NCBI GenBank assembly: GCA_018257865.1
Contig: JAEUBA010000170.1
Coordinates: 1 to 34,040, forward strand
DNA: 34,040 nt
Reading direction: 5' to 3'
Origin: Stereocaulon alpinum
Taxonomy: Eukaryota; Ascomycota; Lecanoromycetes; Lecanorales; Stereocaulaceae
Shown: piece after piece, positions 1 to 8,730 of the stretch
Layout: the number at the start of each line of letters is the position of its first letter
How positions within the stretch are numbered: the first letter of the stretch is position 1
The notes under the pieces: generated by a model
The model's database searches: none
Seen by the model: the letters and a program-made list of their open reading frames with translations, nothing else
Told to the model about the DNA's origin: nothing
Program-made: the position numbers and the translations under genes

Positions 1-122
1 GCGACTCTAGAAAGGTTTCTTTCGCGTCTAGAGGGCCTTCAACCCCCCTAGATTTCCTAATAATGTAAGAGAACACCCTCATTAGTATATATAGATACTA
101 GAATAGGCGTATAAATCAATCA
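1..122 (+). mobile_element. SINE copy, left, 5' end cut off by the window start
   Basis: This stretch is the reverse complement of 23016-23146 with only a few differences. It ends in an (AATC)n-type tail at about 113-122, directly before the gene D relic. The better-bounded copy at 23016-23174 shows that about 28 bases of the 5' end are missing here. A block at 7-33 contains a CTCTAGA...TCTAGAG inverted repeat, followed by a B-box-like TTCAACCCC at about 39-47. It is non-coding. The TSD cannot be checked because the 5' flank lies outside the window. Confidence 0.65.
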
Positions 123-424
123 AGAGTTTAAGATATTTATTAAATTAAATAGATTTAAACCCTTCTTTAATAAATATACGAATTAATATATCTTCCTATA
201 ATAAGAACGTATATAAGTAGAAGGATCTTATAGGCTATATAGGGTTAGACTAGACTATATAGAACGTCGCCTACTAAGCGGAGAACGCTTAGGTTAAGAT
301 AAGTTCTCCTATCGCTAACTAAATAAGTCTTAGTAGGATAATATTAACTATTATATATTAATACTCTTTAAAATACGCGAAGCGAATATTAAAAGCGTTA
401 AAGGGTTATTTTATTAAATAAACC
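123..424 (+). pseudogene. Gene D relic, first segment (unknown protein)
   Basis: I do not recognise this protein. One plus-strand frame can be read from about 125 to 424 with interruptions only at TAA and TAG, the products expected when RIP hits CAA, CAG or TGG. Short readable pieces include ERRLLSGERLG near 265-297 and LFKIREANIKS near 364-396. Element C1 interrupts it at a TA dinucleotide (425-426). Removing C1 with one TA keeps the same frame into the segment at 1261. TGA codons are also destroyed by RIP, so the absence of TGA is weak evidence. Support comes mainly from the in-frame 24-bp repeat downstream and the joins across insertions. It could be a host gene or the coding part of an unrecognised transposon. 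Confidence 0.4.
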
Positions 425-426
425 TA

Positions 427-1258
427 CTATATAGGCTCTTTACTAAGAATTAATCTCGTTATAATATAAGATTTATATAGTTATTTAACCGATTTAAGTT
501 TATACTAGTTCTAAAACGCTATTAATACTAGAATATAACCGTTCTAAAACTATAAGAACTATAGATAATTTTATAACTATTAGACAACGGTTACGTAACT
601 CTAACTAAAACCCTAACTCCAGCAACTCCAGCAACTCCAGCAACTCCAGCAATATTAGTAGCACCTGCAATATCCTGTAATATCCAGCAATATCCAGTAA
701 CACCAGTAACACCAGCAACACCTGCAATATCCAATAACATCAGCAACACCTGCAATATCCTATAATATCCAGCAATATCAGCAACACCTGCAATATCCTA
801 CAATATCTAGTAACACCAGCAACACCTGCAATATCCAGCAATATCCAGTAATATCAGTAACACCTGCAATATCCTACAGTACCAGCAATACCTGCAATAT
901 CTAGTAATACCTATAATATCTAGTAATATCAGATTAGTAATATCTAGTAGCACTAGCAATATTAGTAATATCTAGTAATATTAGTAATACCTAGATAGTT
1001 TATTAATTATTAATTAACCGTTTACTAACCGTTTACTAACTATTTACTAACTGTCTACTAACCTTTCTAACCGTCTACTAACCTTTCTAACCGTCTACTA
1101 ACCGTTTACTAACTGCAACGGTTATTGGTTTTAGGAAGAGACATTCTAACGTTGTTATAACTAAATATAAACCGAATACTAACTAAATAAAGACTATTAT
1201 CTAACTAGTAGTTAACCATTTAATTATAGTATTAGAATATTATAGGTGGATATTATAG
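427..1258 (+). mobile_element. TA-target element C, copy C1 (832 bp)
   Basis: The copy begins CTATATAGGCTC and ends GGTGGATATTATAG, flanked by TA on both sides (425-426 and 1259-1260). The same ends and internal order occur in C2 (6588-7595), and in reverse orientation in C3 (ending 21814). Order of parts: a conserved 190-bp left block, a 9-bp tandem repeat (CTCCAGCAA)n from 617, a degenerate CAATATC-type minisatellite to about 990, then TTTACTAACCG repeats (about 1018-1110) and a conserved right block. The terminal inverted repeat is only about 5 bp (CTATA). No coding capacity is seen. It is probably a non-autonomous DNA element; its autonomous partner is unknown. Confidence 0.7.
617..990. 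repeat. Minisatellite inside C1
   Basis: About four CTCCAGCAA units (617-652) are followed by irregular units built from CAACACCTG, CAATATCC and CAGCAA blocks, decaying towards 990. Unlike its flanks, the array still contains many CpA dinucleotides. It is shorter and more degenerate than the equivalent array in C2. Confidence 0.85.
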
Positions 1259-1338
1259 TATCTAAATATAAGATATATATCTATATCTAGGTACTTATTA
1301 AGTATTAAGAGTTTAATATAGTACTATTAAGGAAAAAA

Positions 1339-1460
1339 GATACTATAAAGTTAGGTAGGGAAGATACTATAAAGTTAGGTAGAAAAGATACTATAAAGTT
1401 AGGTAGGGAAGATACTATAAAGTTAGGTAGAAAAGATACTATAAAGTTAGGTAGGAAAGA
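1339..1460 (+). repeat. 24-bp direct repeat, five units
   Basis: GATACTATAAAGTTAGGTAG recurs with an exact 24-bp period at 1339, 1363, 1387, 1411 and 1435. The units alternate GGGAA and GAAAA at the junction. The period is a multiple of three, so in the gene D frame each unit encodes eight residues (DTIKLGR plus E or K). Units are nearly identical, so the array is either recent or homogenised compared with the decayed surroundings. Confidence 0.9.
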
Positions 1461-2219
1461 CCTAATAATAGATAATAATCCTCCCGCTCGTCCTATTATT
1501 AATATTAATCCTCCTACTATCTTTACTTCTATAGACCCTATAGCTAAGTAATTCTATATTAGAGATATAAATATCGAATTCCCTCCCGAAGATAATATAA
1601 AATATAACTAGCAGCTTTTAGATTTCTTAGATACTAATAAGGGACTATTTACTAGAGACTAAGCCTTAACTAATAGCGAAAAAATATACGTTAAGAATAA
1701 TAGAGAATCCTTTAATATTATAAGCCGCTACTAGAAGGCTTAGATAATTAGTAAGGTTATTAGTAACTAAGGTAATCTAACTAATCTATACTTAAGATAT
1801 AAATATACTAGTAACTTAAATAAGCTCGCTATAGAAGAATAGTCTTAATTCCTCCTTAAGATTATATAGGATCTTAAGGAGGATCTAATCTTAATTCTAA
1901 AGTTTATAGAGGCTATAAAAATAGTCTATAACTAATAATAAATATAGATAGATAATATATTATTTTAGCGTAAAGATCTTAAAGAAGTATATGAATTACT
2001 ATCTATTCCTTAGGACGGTAAGAATAAGATCTTTAGGACTAACTAGATATCTCTATTAATAAAGATATAATTCTAGTAACTAGTAGCGGTAAAGGCGATT
2101 ACTAACTTTATAAATTAAAAACCAGCACTTAGCGGGTATCTACTAGTAGATATAATAGGAATTAGTAAGATATAGGTAGTTATATATTTCCTAATATTAG
2201 TAGGTACTCTAACTATCTG

Positions 2220-2262
2220 CGGAAGGCTTTAATATACTATAGTATACTACTATAGCCTTCCG
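2220..2262. repeat. Perfect-stem hairpin inside gene D
   Basis: CGGAAGGCT (2220-2228) pairs with AGCCTTCCG (2254-2262). The loop contains a further palindrome, TATACTATAGTATA. It coincides with the point where the readable frame of gene D changes. It could be a small foldback insertion or a remnant of a terminal inverted repeat; no TSD is obvious. Confidence 0.55.
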
Positions 2263-2757
2263 TAATAAGCTTCTAAGCTCGCAGCCTTTAGCTAACTACC
2301 TCCTAATATATTAATTATATAATAAAGATACCGTAAGCACCGACTATCGCCGCTAAACTAACTCTAATTTTAATACCGAAGAAATTGATTAACTAGTAGA
2401 TAATATAGGTAGAGCTCGTAGCTCTAGAGGTCTTTTTAATCTATAAATACTATAGTAATACTTAGCGCTATAACCCTATTACTAGCGAAAAGACTATAAA
2501 AGGACGGCTTTATCGCCAACTTCTAATATTCGATAGTAGTATAGGAAATATATATATAATTATAGTTAGTTTCTATAGTATATTTACTAAGCGCTATAGC
2601 CTAAACTAGTAAAAGAAGTAGCGAGTAAATAAGTATTATAAGACTAAAATAGAATTAGACTAATATATTAATAATCTTAACCCTTAGTAGCTAGACCGCT
2701 TAGACTATATATTTAGTTTTATTATATTAGACGAGGTATATATTATTAAGTAGATTA

Positions 2758-2767
2758 CTATAATATC
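2758..2767 (-). mobile_element. Element C copy C3, 10-bp end cut off by chromovirus A
   Basis: CTATAATATC, preceded by TA (2756-2757), is the end of a C element in reverse orientation. Its continuation, CACCTATAAAATTC, lies at 21025 beyond element A. The last five bases, ATATC (2763-2767), are the TSD of A and are repeated at 21020-21024. Confidence 0.75.
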
Positions 2768-3040
2768 TATTACGGCTCGCCTAGAGGTGATCGCAGGAGA
2801 AGGTAGCTTTAAAGAAAACTACCTTATATTAGGATTTAGCTAATAGGCTACGCTTAGTATCTAAAAAATAGGACGAAGAAGAAAGGAAAGAGCTAGTAAG
2901 CTTATAAGCCTAAATACCCTTAGGGCTAGCTCGCTACTAGTCCCTATCCGGGAATCGTATTAACTAGTATACTAAGCTATCTCTATACTAATACGCTACC
3001 TCTATACTAGTAGTAGGGCCTCTAGATTAGGATTATAATA
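2768..3040 (-). repeat. 3' LTR of chromovirus A
   Basis: This is 273 bp and matches 20747-21019 along its whole length, with scattered transition differences. On the minus strand it starts TATTATAATCC (TG to TA at the first dinucleotide) and ends GAGCCGTAATA. A poly-C run at 3044-3052, which reads as a G-rich polypurine tract on the minus strand, lies just outside it, as expected next to a 3' LTR. Confidence 0.9.
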
Positions 3041-3059
3041 CTACCCCCCCCCTCTAAAA

Positions 3060-4760
3060 AACTACGTCCGCGTAGTTATAGTTATTAGGTAATTATTATT
3101 AAGGTAGGTATAGTTATTAATCCTATTATTATAGGCCTTTAGCTAAGTAGGGAGTACTTATAGAGGGCCCTTTATATTAGGGTACTATAAGTAGAAGGCC
3201 CTTAATATATAAGGCGCTATTATTATATTAGAATAAGGATACTATTCTAAGTCTTTATTAGTACCTCTCTACCTAATCTAATACTTTAAGGTAGAGCTAA
3301 TTAGCTTAGAGCCTAGTATCTCCTTTAATTCCTACTCGTCTTACTCTAGTAGAAGTTATATTAGGGCTAGGTTAAGGCGTTACTATCTTAGTAGGGGATT
3401 ATTAGGATACCTATAGAGGGACTAGGAGTAGAATACTAGCTAGATTACTTAGTCCTATAGGAGTTCTACTTTCTAGCTTTCGCTAATCTTTTCTAAGACC
3501 TTAACTAGACCGTACTAGCTATTAGAGAGCTTATAGGAGGGCTAATCTATTTTCTAGTTCTAAGTATTAACTAGTACTAGATCTCTAATATCCTAGTCTA
3601 CCTTATAATACTTATAGTTAGCTATTCGTCTTATCTTATCCTACTATAACTATAAGGAGGAGTATATAAATTATATAGCGTTTTCTATTCGGGAGGCGAC
3701 CTATATAGCGTCTTCGCAATTTAGCTTCTCTAAGGCGATAGTAGGAGGGTTAGGATTATAGAGGTTTTAGGAAGTATATAGCTTATATCTATTTAATAGC
3801 TAGAAAGGTATAATACCTAGAGATTTATAGGGTAATATTAACTAAGCTAAATCTATAATTAGTAGTATCTAGCCCTAGTTATCTTAGTAGTATATATAGA
3901 AAGGCCGGAGGCGCTACTTTATATACTAGTTTATAATCTCCGTTTAACCGTTAATATTTAGATTATAGGATATTATTAGCTTTACCTTAGTACCTAGGAT
4001 ATAGTAGTACTCCTTTTAGAAAGTTAATATAAACTATACCCCTTAATCTAATATAATAGAGTTAGGTATACCTTAGTAGTAGGTCTAGTAAGTTAGGAAT
4101 AACTTAGCTATCCCTTTAGCTATAATAGTTTTATAGTATAGTACTAAGAGAGATTTCTTTAATAGTTAGTCTATAACTATAAAAGTAAAGTTATAGCTAG
4201 CCTTATCTAGCGGTAGCTTAGTAAAGTCTATAGTTAAGTACTAATATAGACGGGCTAGAATCTCTAAGGGCTTTAGGAAGTCTAAGGTCTTATCCCTATA
4301 AGCCTTTATATAGGTATAGCTATAATTAGCGATATATTATACTATATTATTTCTAATATTCCTTTAGTAGTACTATTTAGATAGGATTATCTTAATCTTA
4401 CTAATCCCTATATACGCGATAGCTAGCTAGGCGTAAATATAGTAGATTAAAGATATCCGTAGCTTTAGTAGCTTTATTAGTACCTTAAGTCTACCTTAAA
4501 AGTATAGCTTACTATAGTCTAAGTTATAGTTAAGGTAGTTATTATAGGCTTACTTATATAGGGGTTCTAGCTCTAGCGAGTTCTTATTAGCGTTAATTAC
4601 TTAATTAATAATATTATAGCCCTTAATATTATATATAGTTACTAAGGCGGGATTAGGCGCTTCGCCTTCTAAGTACTCTTTTAGCTCTTTAGGGTTTATT
4701 AGTATAGCTATAAGTAATAGCTTAACCTTTTCTATAACTTAAACTAAGTTATAGTTTAGA
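3060..4760 (-). pseudogene. Chromovirus A integrase and C-terminal chromodomain
   Basis: Minus-strand translation through RIP stops gives a Gypsy integrase core. TIDFTKLPLD near 4240 holds the first Asp, and NSIILDQGVQF near 4060 the second Asp region. ISYNLNINGQTE near 3950 carries the catalytic Glu, and is followed by an IKQRLRPF stretch. A chromodomain-like end follows at about 3340-3190 (EILGSKLISSTLKYQIRQRG), then the PPT. The family inserts cDNA into the genome, and the chromodomain is thought to steer insertion to heterochromatin. Cys and His codons have become Tyr and Trp codons have become stops. Confidence 0.8.
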
Positions 4761-6585
4761 TAAGTAGTAAGGGAGGAGATAATAACCTCTTCTAATATCT
4801 AAGGGTTAACCTTCTTATTTAAGAGGAGTTACTAGCTTTAGATTATACGTTTATAAACTTCTAAAGGCGTAATATCTTACTCCCTATAAAATAATATATC
4901 TACTATAGTATTCGTAATACCTATATAATATATAGTTATAAAGTAGAAGTTAGTAAAGAACTTAGCCTAGCGAGCTTAGTAGGCTATAAGGTCTTTAGTA
5001 GTTATAAAGTATTCTAATACTTTATAATTAGTATAGATATAGACTAACTTCTAAGCTCTAAAAAGCTTTAGCTTATACTACTAAAAGGAGCGGAAAATTA
5101 TAAGTAGCTCCTTATTATAGATTAGGTAATTTAGCTTTATATCCCTTATTATCTTTAAGAAGTATCCTATTAAGTAGAAGAGGCTATCCTTATATTTTTA
5201 TAATAAGATACTAGTAATTATACTATCTAAGAAATCCGTCTTAAGGCGGGTTTCCTTATAGGGATTATAATACTTAAGGATAGGGATAGAGAGGAGTACT
5301 TAGTAGAGGGAGTCCTATATATTATAATAAGTATTATTAAAGTAGAAGGGTATATCTTTAACTATTAGGCGGATAAGTAGAGTAGTAATCTAGCTATACC
5401 CTTAAATAAACCTTTAGTAGAAGTTATAGAAGCTTAGATAGCTTTAGATACCTTATATATTACTTATATACTACTAGGTCTTAATAATAATAACCTTCTT
5501 TAGATTTACCTTAATACTATTAACTCTAATAATAAAGCTAAGGAACTTAGTCTTTATAATATTAAACTCGCTTTTCTTAATATCCGCCTATAGGCTATTA
5601 GCTTATAGGATAGTTATAACCTTCTTAATATAAATCTTATACTCCGCGATAGACTTAGAGTAAATTAGGATATTATCTATATATACTAAGTAGAAATTAT
5701 TAAGGTACTCTATTAAGATATTATTAATAAAATACTAAAAGGTAGCTAGGACGTTTATTAATCTAAATAGTATTACCTTATACTTAAAGGTATTATATTA
5801 ATTATAGAAACTAATAAGGTCCTTTAAGTCTTAATAAATCCTTACTTAGTAAAATACCTATTAAATATTAATCTTTATAAAAATCTTAGCTTTATAGATT
5901 TAAGCTATTATCTTATTTATTAGAGGGAGTAGGTATAGATCTTTCTTAGTTAAGTTATTAAGCTTTTAAAAATTAATATAAAAATATAAGCTATTATCTT
6001 CCTTTCTAGTAAAGAGTATTAGAGCTATATATAGTATATTTAATAGCTTAATAAATCCCTTATAGAGGTAGTCTATTATATAGTATTTAGCCTTAGAGAG
6101 TTACTTATTAGTTATCTTCTATAGTAGTTTAAATATTAAGGTATTTAAGCTAGTAAGCTTAATTTTATAGTTTATATCTACTCTTTTATTAGGTAATATA
6201 TTAGAGTCCTTTTATAAAAAGAGGGGGGTAAACTTTTAGTATTATAGAGAAAGCTTAGTCTTTACTAAGTCTTTATTAGCCTAATATTTAACCTTAAGTA
6301 TTTTTTAGGGGGAGAGGTTTATATCTACTATAGTAAGCTTAAAAAAAAGATACTCTTAGTATTAATTTATTTTATAATTAATTTTACCTTTAAAATCCTA
6401 TATAAAGGCGATAAAAGTATTAGAATTAGAAGGTCTCCTAAACCTCTTACTAAGGTAGAAATAGGATATCGCGATAGTAGAAATTAGGGTAATATCTACC
6501 TTATAATTAGTATAGCTAAGGCGTTAAGTCTTAGCTAGTAAGACCTTTAAGCTTAATATAACTAATATATTTAACCCTTAGAGGG
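4761..6585 (-). pseudogene. Chromovirus A reverse transcriptase and RNase H
   Basis: The minus strand reads FKYKVILFRLINVLATF at about 5790-5740, then YLNNFYLVYIDNILIYSKS at about 5700-5645. This is the Gypsy YLDDIL box, with its second Asp changed to Asn, a RIP-type G-to-A change. RNase H motifs follow around 5050-4960 (a DYKVLEYF-like block). The upstream frame (INILVILSLKVL, about 6560) continues in phase across the C2 insertion into the protease part at 7598, assuming one TA is removed with C2. Confidence 0.8.
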
Positions 6586-6587
6586 TA

Positions 6588-7595
6588 CTATATAGGCTCT
6601 TTACTAAGAATTAATCTCGTTATAATATAAGTTTTATATAGTTATTTAACCGATTTAAGTTTATACTAGTTCTAGAACGCTATTAATACTAGAATATAAC
6701 CGTTCTAAAACTGTAAGAACTATAGATAATTTTATAACTATTAGATAACGGTTGCGTAACTCTAACTAAAACCCTAACTCCAGCAACTCCAGCAACTCCA
6801 GCAACTCCAGCAACTCCAGCAACTCCAGCAACTCCAGCAACATTAGTAGCACCTGCAATATCCAGTAACATCAGCAGCACCTGCAATATCTAGTAATATT
6901 AGCAACACCTGCAATATCCTGCAATATCCAGCAACATCAGCAACACCTGCAATATCCTGCAATATCCAGTAACATCAGCAACACCTGCAATATCCTGCAA
7001 TATCCAGCAACATCAGCAACACCTGCAATATCCTATAATATCCAGCAACATCAGTAACACCTGCAATATCCTGCAATATCCAGCAACATCAGCAACACCT
7101 GCAATATCCTGCAATATCCTACAACATCAGCAACACCTGTAATATCCAGTAACATCAGCAACACCTGCAATACCTGCAATATCCTACAGCACCTGCAACA
7201 CCTGCAATATCCTACAGCACCTATAACACCTGCAATATCCAGTAATATCAGCAGCACCTGCAATACTAGCAATATTAGTAATATCTAGCAATATTAGCAA
7301 CATCCAGTAGTACTAGTAATATTAGTAATATCTAGTAATATTAGTAATACCTAGATAGTTTATTAATTATTAATTAACTGTTTACTAACCGTCTACTAAC
7401 CGTTTACTAACCGTCTACTAACCGTTTACCAACTGTAACCGTTTACCAACTGCAACGGTTATTGGTTTTAGGAAGAGATATTCTAACGTTGTCATAACCA
7501 AATATAAACCGAATACCAACCAAATAAAGACTATTATCTAACTAGTAGTCAACTATTTAATTATAGTATTAGAATTTTATAGGTGGACATTATAG
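6588..7595 (+). mobile_element. TA-target element C, copy C2 (1008 bp), best preserved
   Basis: It starts CTATATAGGCTC and ends GGTGGACATTATAG, with TA on both sides (6586-6587 and 7596-7597). It lies inside chromovirus A between protease and RT. Removing it with one TA restores a continuous minus-strand frame (about LTKIEDTLQGLN, reading a stop as Q), which supports these ends. It is 176 bp longer than C1, almost all from its longer minisatellite. Its ends keep the CA (GGACATTATAG) that is TA in C1 and C3. There is no credible coding region; short ORFs here are repeat translations. Confidence 0.75.
6778..7270. repeat. Minisatellite inside C2: 9-bp and 38-bp units
   Basis: Seven CTCCAGCAA units (about 6778-6840) precede a higher-order array with an exact 38-bp period. 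CAACACCTGC (TAACACCTGC at 7055) recurs at 6903, 6941, 6979, 7017, 7055, 7093 and 7131. Each 38-bp unit is made of CAATATCCTG, CAATATCCAG and CAACATCAG sub-units. After 7168 the order becomes irregular. The array is rich in CpA and TpG, unlike its surroundings. Confidence 0.92.
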
Positions 7596-7597
7596 TA

Positions 7598-8488
7598 TCC
7601 TCTATTTTAGTAAGGTATTTCTCTAAGTTTTATATAAAACTTAATAGCCTACTACCTTATAAGTTAGGTAATTTTAAGTAAGGGGGAGAAACTAAAGCTA
7701 GCTACGGAGAGGGTAGTATATTTTAGAATAAAGTATTAATCTAGCTATCTATTAAAAGCTTAGGGTTAATAGAGGTAAGCCTAGCTTAGCTATAGTAATA
7801 TTTATCTACCTTAAAAAAGGTATCCTAATACTTAGTATCTTATTAATACGCTAGGGAAATTAGTTTCTTAGGCGGAGTTATTAAAAGAAGTACCCTTTTA
7901 TTAAAGTACTACTAAATAATTATATTAATAAGCTATTTAAGGCTATTCCTCCCTTTAATATAGACTTACTTAATATTATAGTACTTTAAGAATTTCTAAT
8001 TAATAAGAATATTAGTATAACCTAAGTTAGTAACTAAGAATAGAAAATTAATATAATAATAGTTAATTATTATTATAAGAAGTAGAGTAATTATAATAGG
8101 GGAGCTACTTTAGCTATTATAGCTAGTTAAGATAATTAGCTTAGAAAGCTTAATAAAGCGAATCCTAAAGGACTTAGAAAGGGTAAAGGTAAGGGAGGTT
8201 TTAATTATACTAAAAATATTAGCTTTATTATTAATATATAAAAGGGTTTTAATATAAGATTTATTATATCTTAGCTTTATATTAACTAAGAACTAGCAGC
8301 CTTTAATAAGGGCTTAAAAGTTAAATTATAAGTCCTTTTATAAATTAGGACTTCTACTATAGTTAAAGACTCTACTATAGCCTAAGAGTTTTCTAATAAC
8401 TTATTAGTCTCTATTTTCTCTCTAACTATAATTTTAAAAATCTTCTTTTTTAGCGCCTATTAGCTATACTTCTAAGGGTAGTTATTTA
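7598..8488 (-). pseudogene. Chromovirus A protease region
   Basis: This continues from the gag zinc knuckle at 18099, across chromovirus B. The minus strand reads FLVTNLGYTNILINQKFLKY near 7990, resembling the conserved block that follows the aspartic protease in fungal Gypsy elements. An upstream segment near 8310 (LIKGCQFLVNIKL) fits the protease active-site region, with its Asp-Ser/Thr-Gly degraded. The protease would have matured the Gag-Pol polyprotein. It abuts C2 on the left and the CTTAG TSD of element B (8489-8493) on the right. Confidence 0.6.
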
Positions 8489-8493
8489 CTTAG

Positions 8494-8715
8494 TATTAGG
8501 GGCCGGCCTAGAGCGAGTTAATAGGGGTGTTATTAGACTAGGAGAATAAATCTAAGGAAGGAAAGCTATGTATATAGAGCGTATATATAATATATTAGGG
8601 ACGCAGCTTAGTAGGCGCTAAGGCTAAAGGGGCCTAGCGTTAGATTAACGCTAACGTATATAAACACTAGTAAGTAATAAAGGACTAGTAAGTAACGAAA
8701 GGCTAGCCCGTAATA
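8494..8715 (-). repeat. 3' LTR of chromovirus B
   Basis: This is 222 bp, nearly identical to 17872-18093. On the minus strand it begins TATTACGGGCTAGCC and ends GGCCGGCCCCTAATA, from an original TG...CA. A minus-strand polypurine tract (AAGGGGGGG, complement of 8721-8729) lies immediately outside, marking the 3' end of the internal region. Confidence 0.92.
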
Positions 8716-8730
8716 TTACGCCCCCCCTTA

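Larger units (their letters stand above)
1261..2755 (+). pseudogene. Gene D relic, main segment (unknown protein)
   Basis: I do not recognise the family. The readable frame begins directly after C1, passes through five in-frame 8-residue repeats (units of E/K-D-T-I-K-L-G-R, 1339-1458), then a Pro-rich stretch (NNPPARPIINI, about 1471-1503) and an acidic or polar region to about 2220. All breaks in that frame are TAA or TAG. Between about 2220 and 2330 the best frame changes, coincident with a hairpin at 2220-2262, which could mean an indel, an intron or a small insertion. A second frame then runs to 2755 (for example YIFSFIILDEVYIIK near 2706-2750) and continues in phase after the C3/A insertion at 21817. 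A host gene of repetitive type or an unrecognised transposon protein are both possible. There is no methionine start because ATG is depleted. Confidence 0.4.

Noticed and set aside
601..660. Telomere-like CCCTAAC near the minisatellites
   Set aside because: Only a single unit is present, with no tandem TTAGGG/CCCTAA array; it is part of element C.
3044..3052. Poly-C run as a sequencing or assembly problem
   Set aside because: It reads as the polypurine tract next to the 3' LTR of chromovirus A on the minus strand; chromovirus B has the same arrangement at 8721-8729.
6689..6886. 65-codon open frame in C2
   Set aside because: It is a minus-strand translation of the CTCCAGCAA tandem array (Ala-Gly-Val repeats). 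It is open only because the repeat has no stop codon; there is no protein signal.
6903..7168. CRISPR array
   Set aside because: The 38-bp units are contiguous with no unique spacers, and the context is fungal transposons.
7051..7272. 73-codon open frame in C2
   Set aside because: Also a translation of the 38-bp minisatellite, rich in Leu, Cys and Tyr repeats; not a gene.
427..7595. C1 and C2 as the two LTRs of one 7-kb retrotransposon
   Set aside because: The sequence between them holds gene D, one C3 end, an LTR of A and half of A. The real LTRs and TSD of A are at 2768-3040 and 20747-21019, so C1 and C2 are independent insertions.
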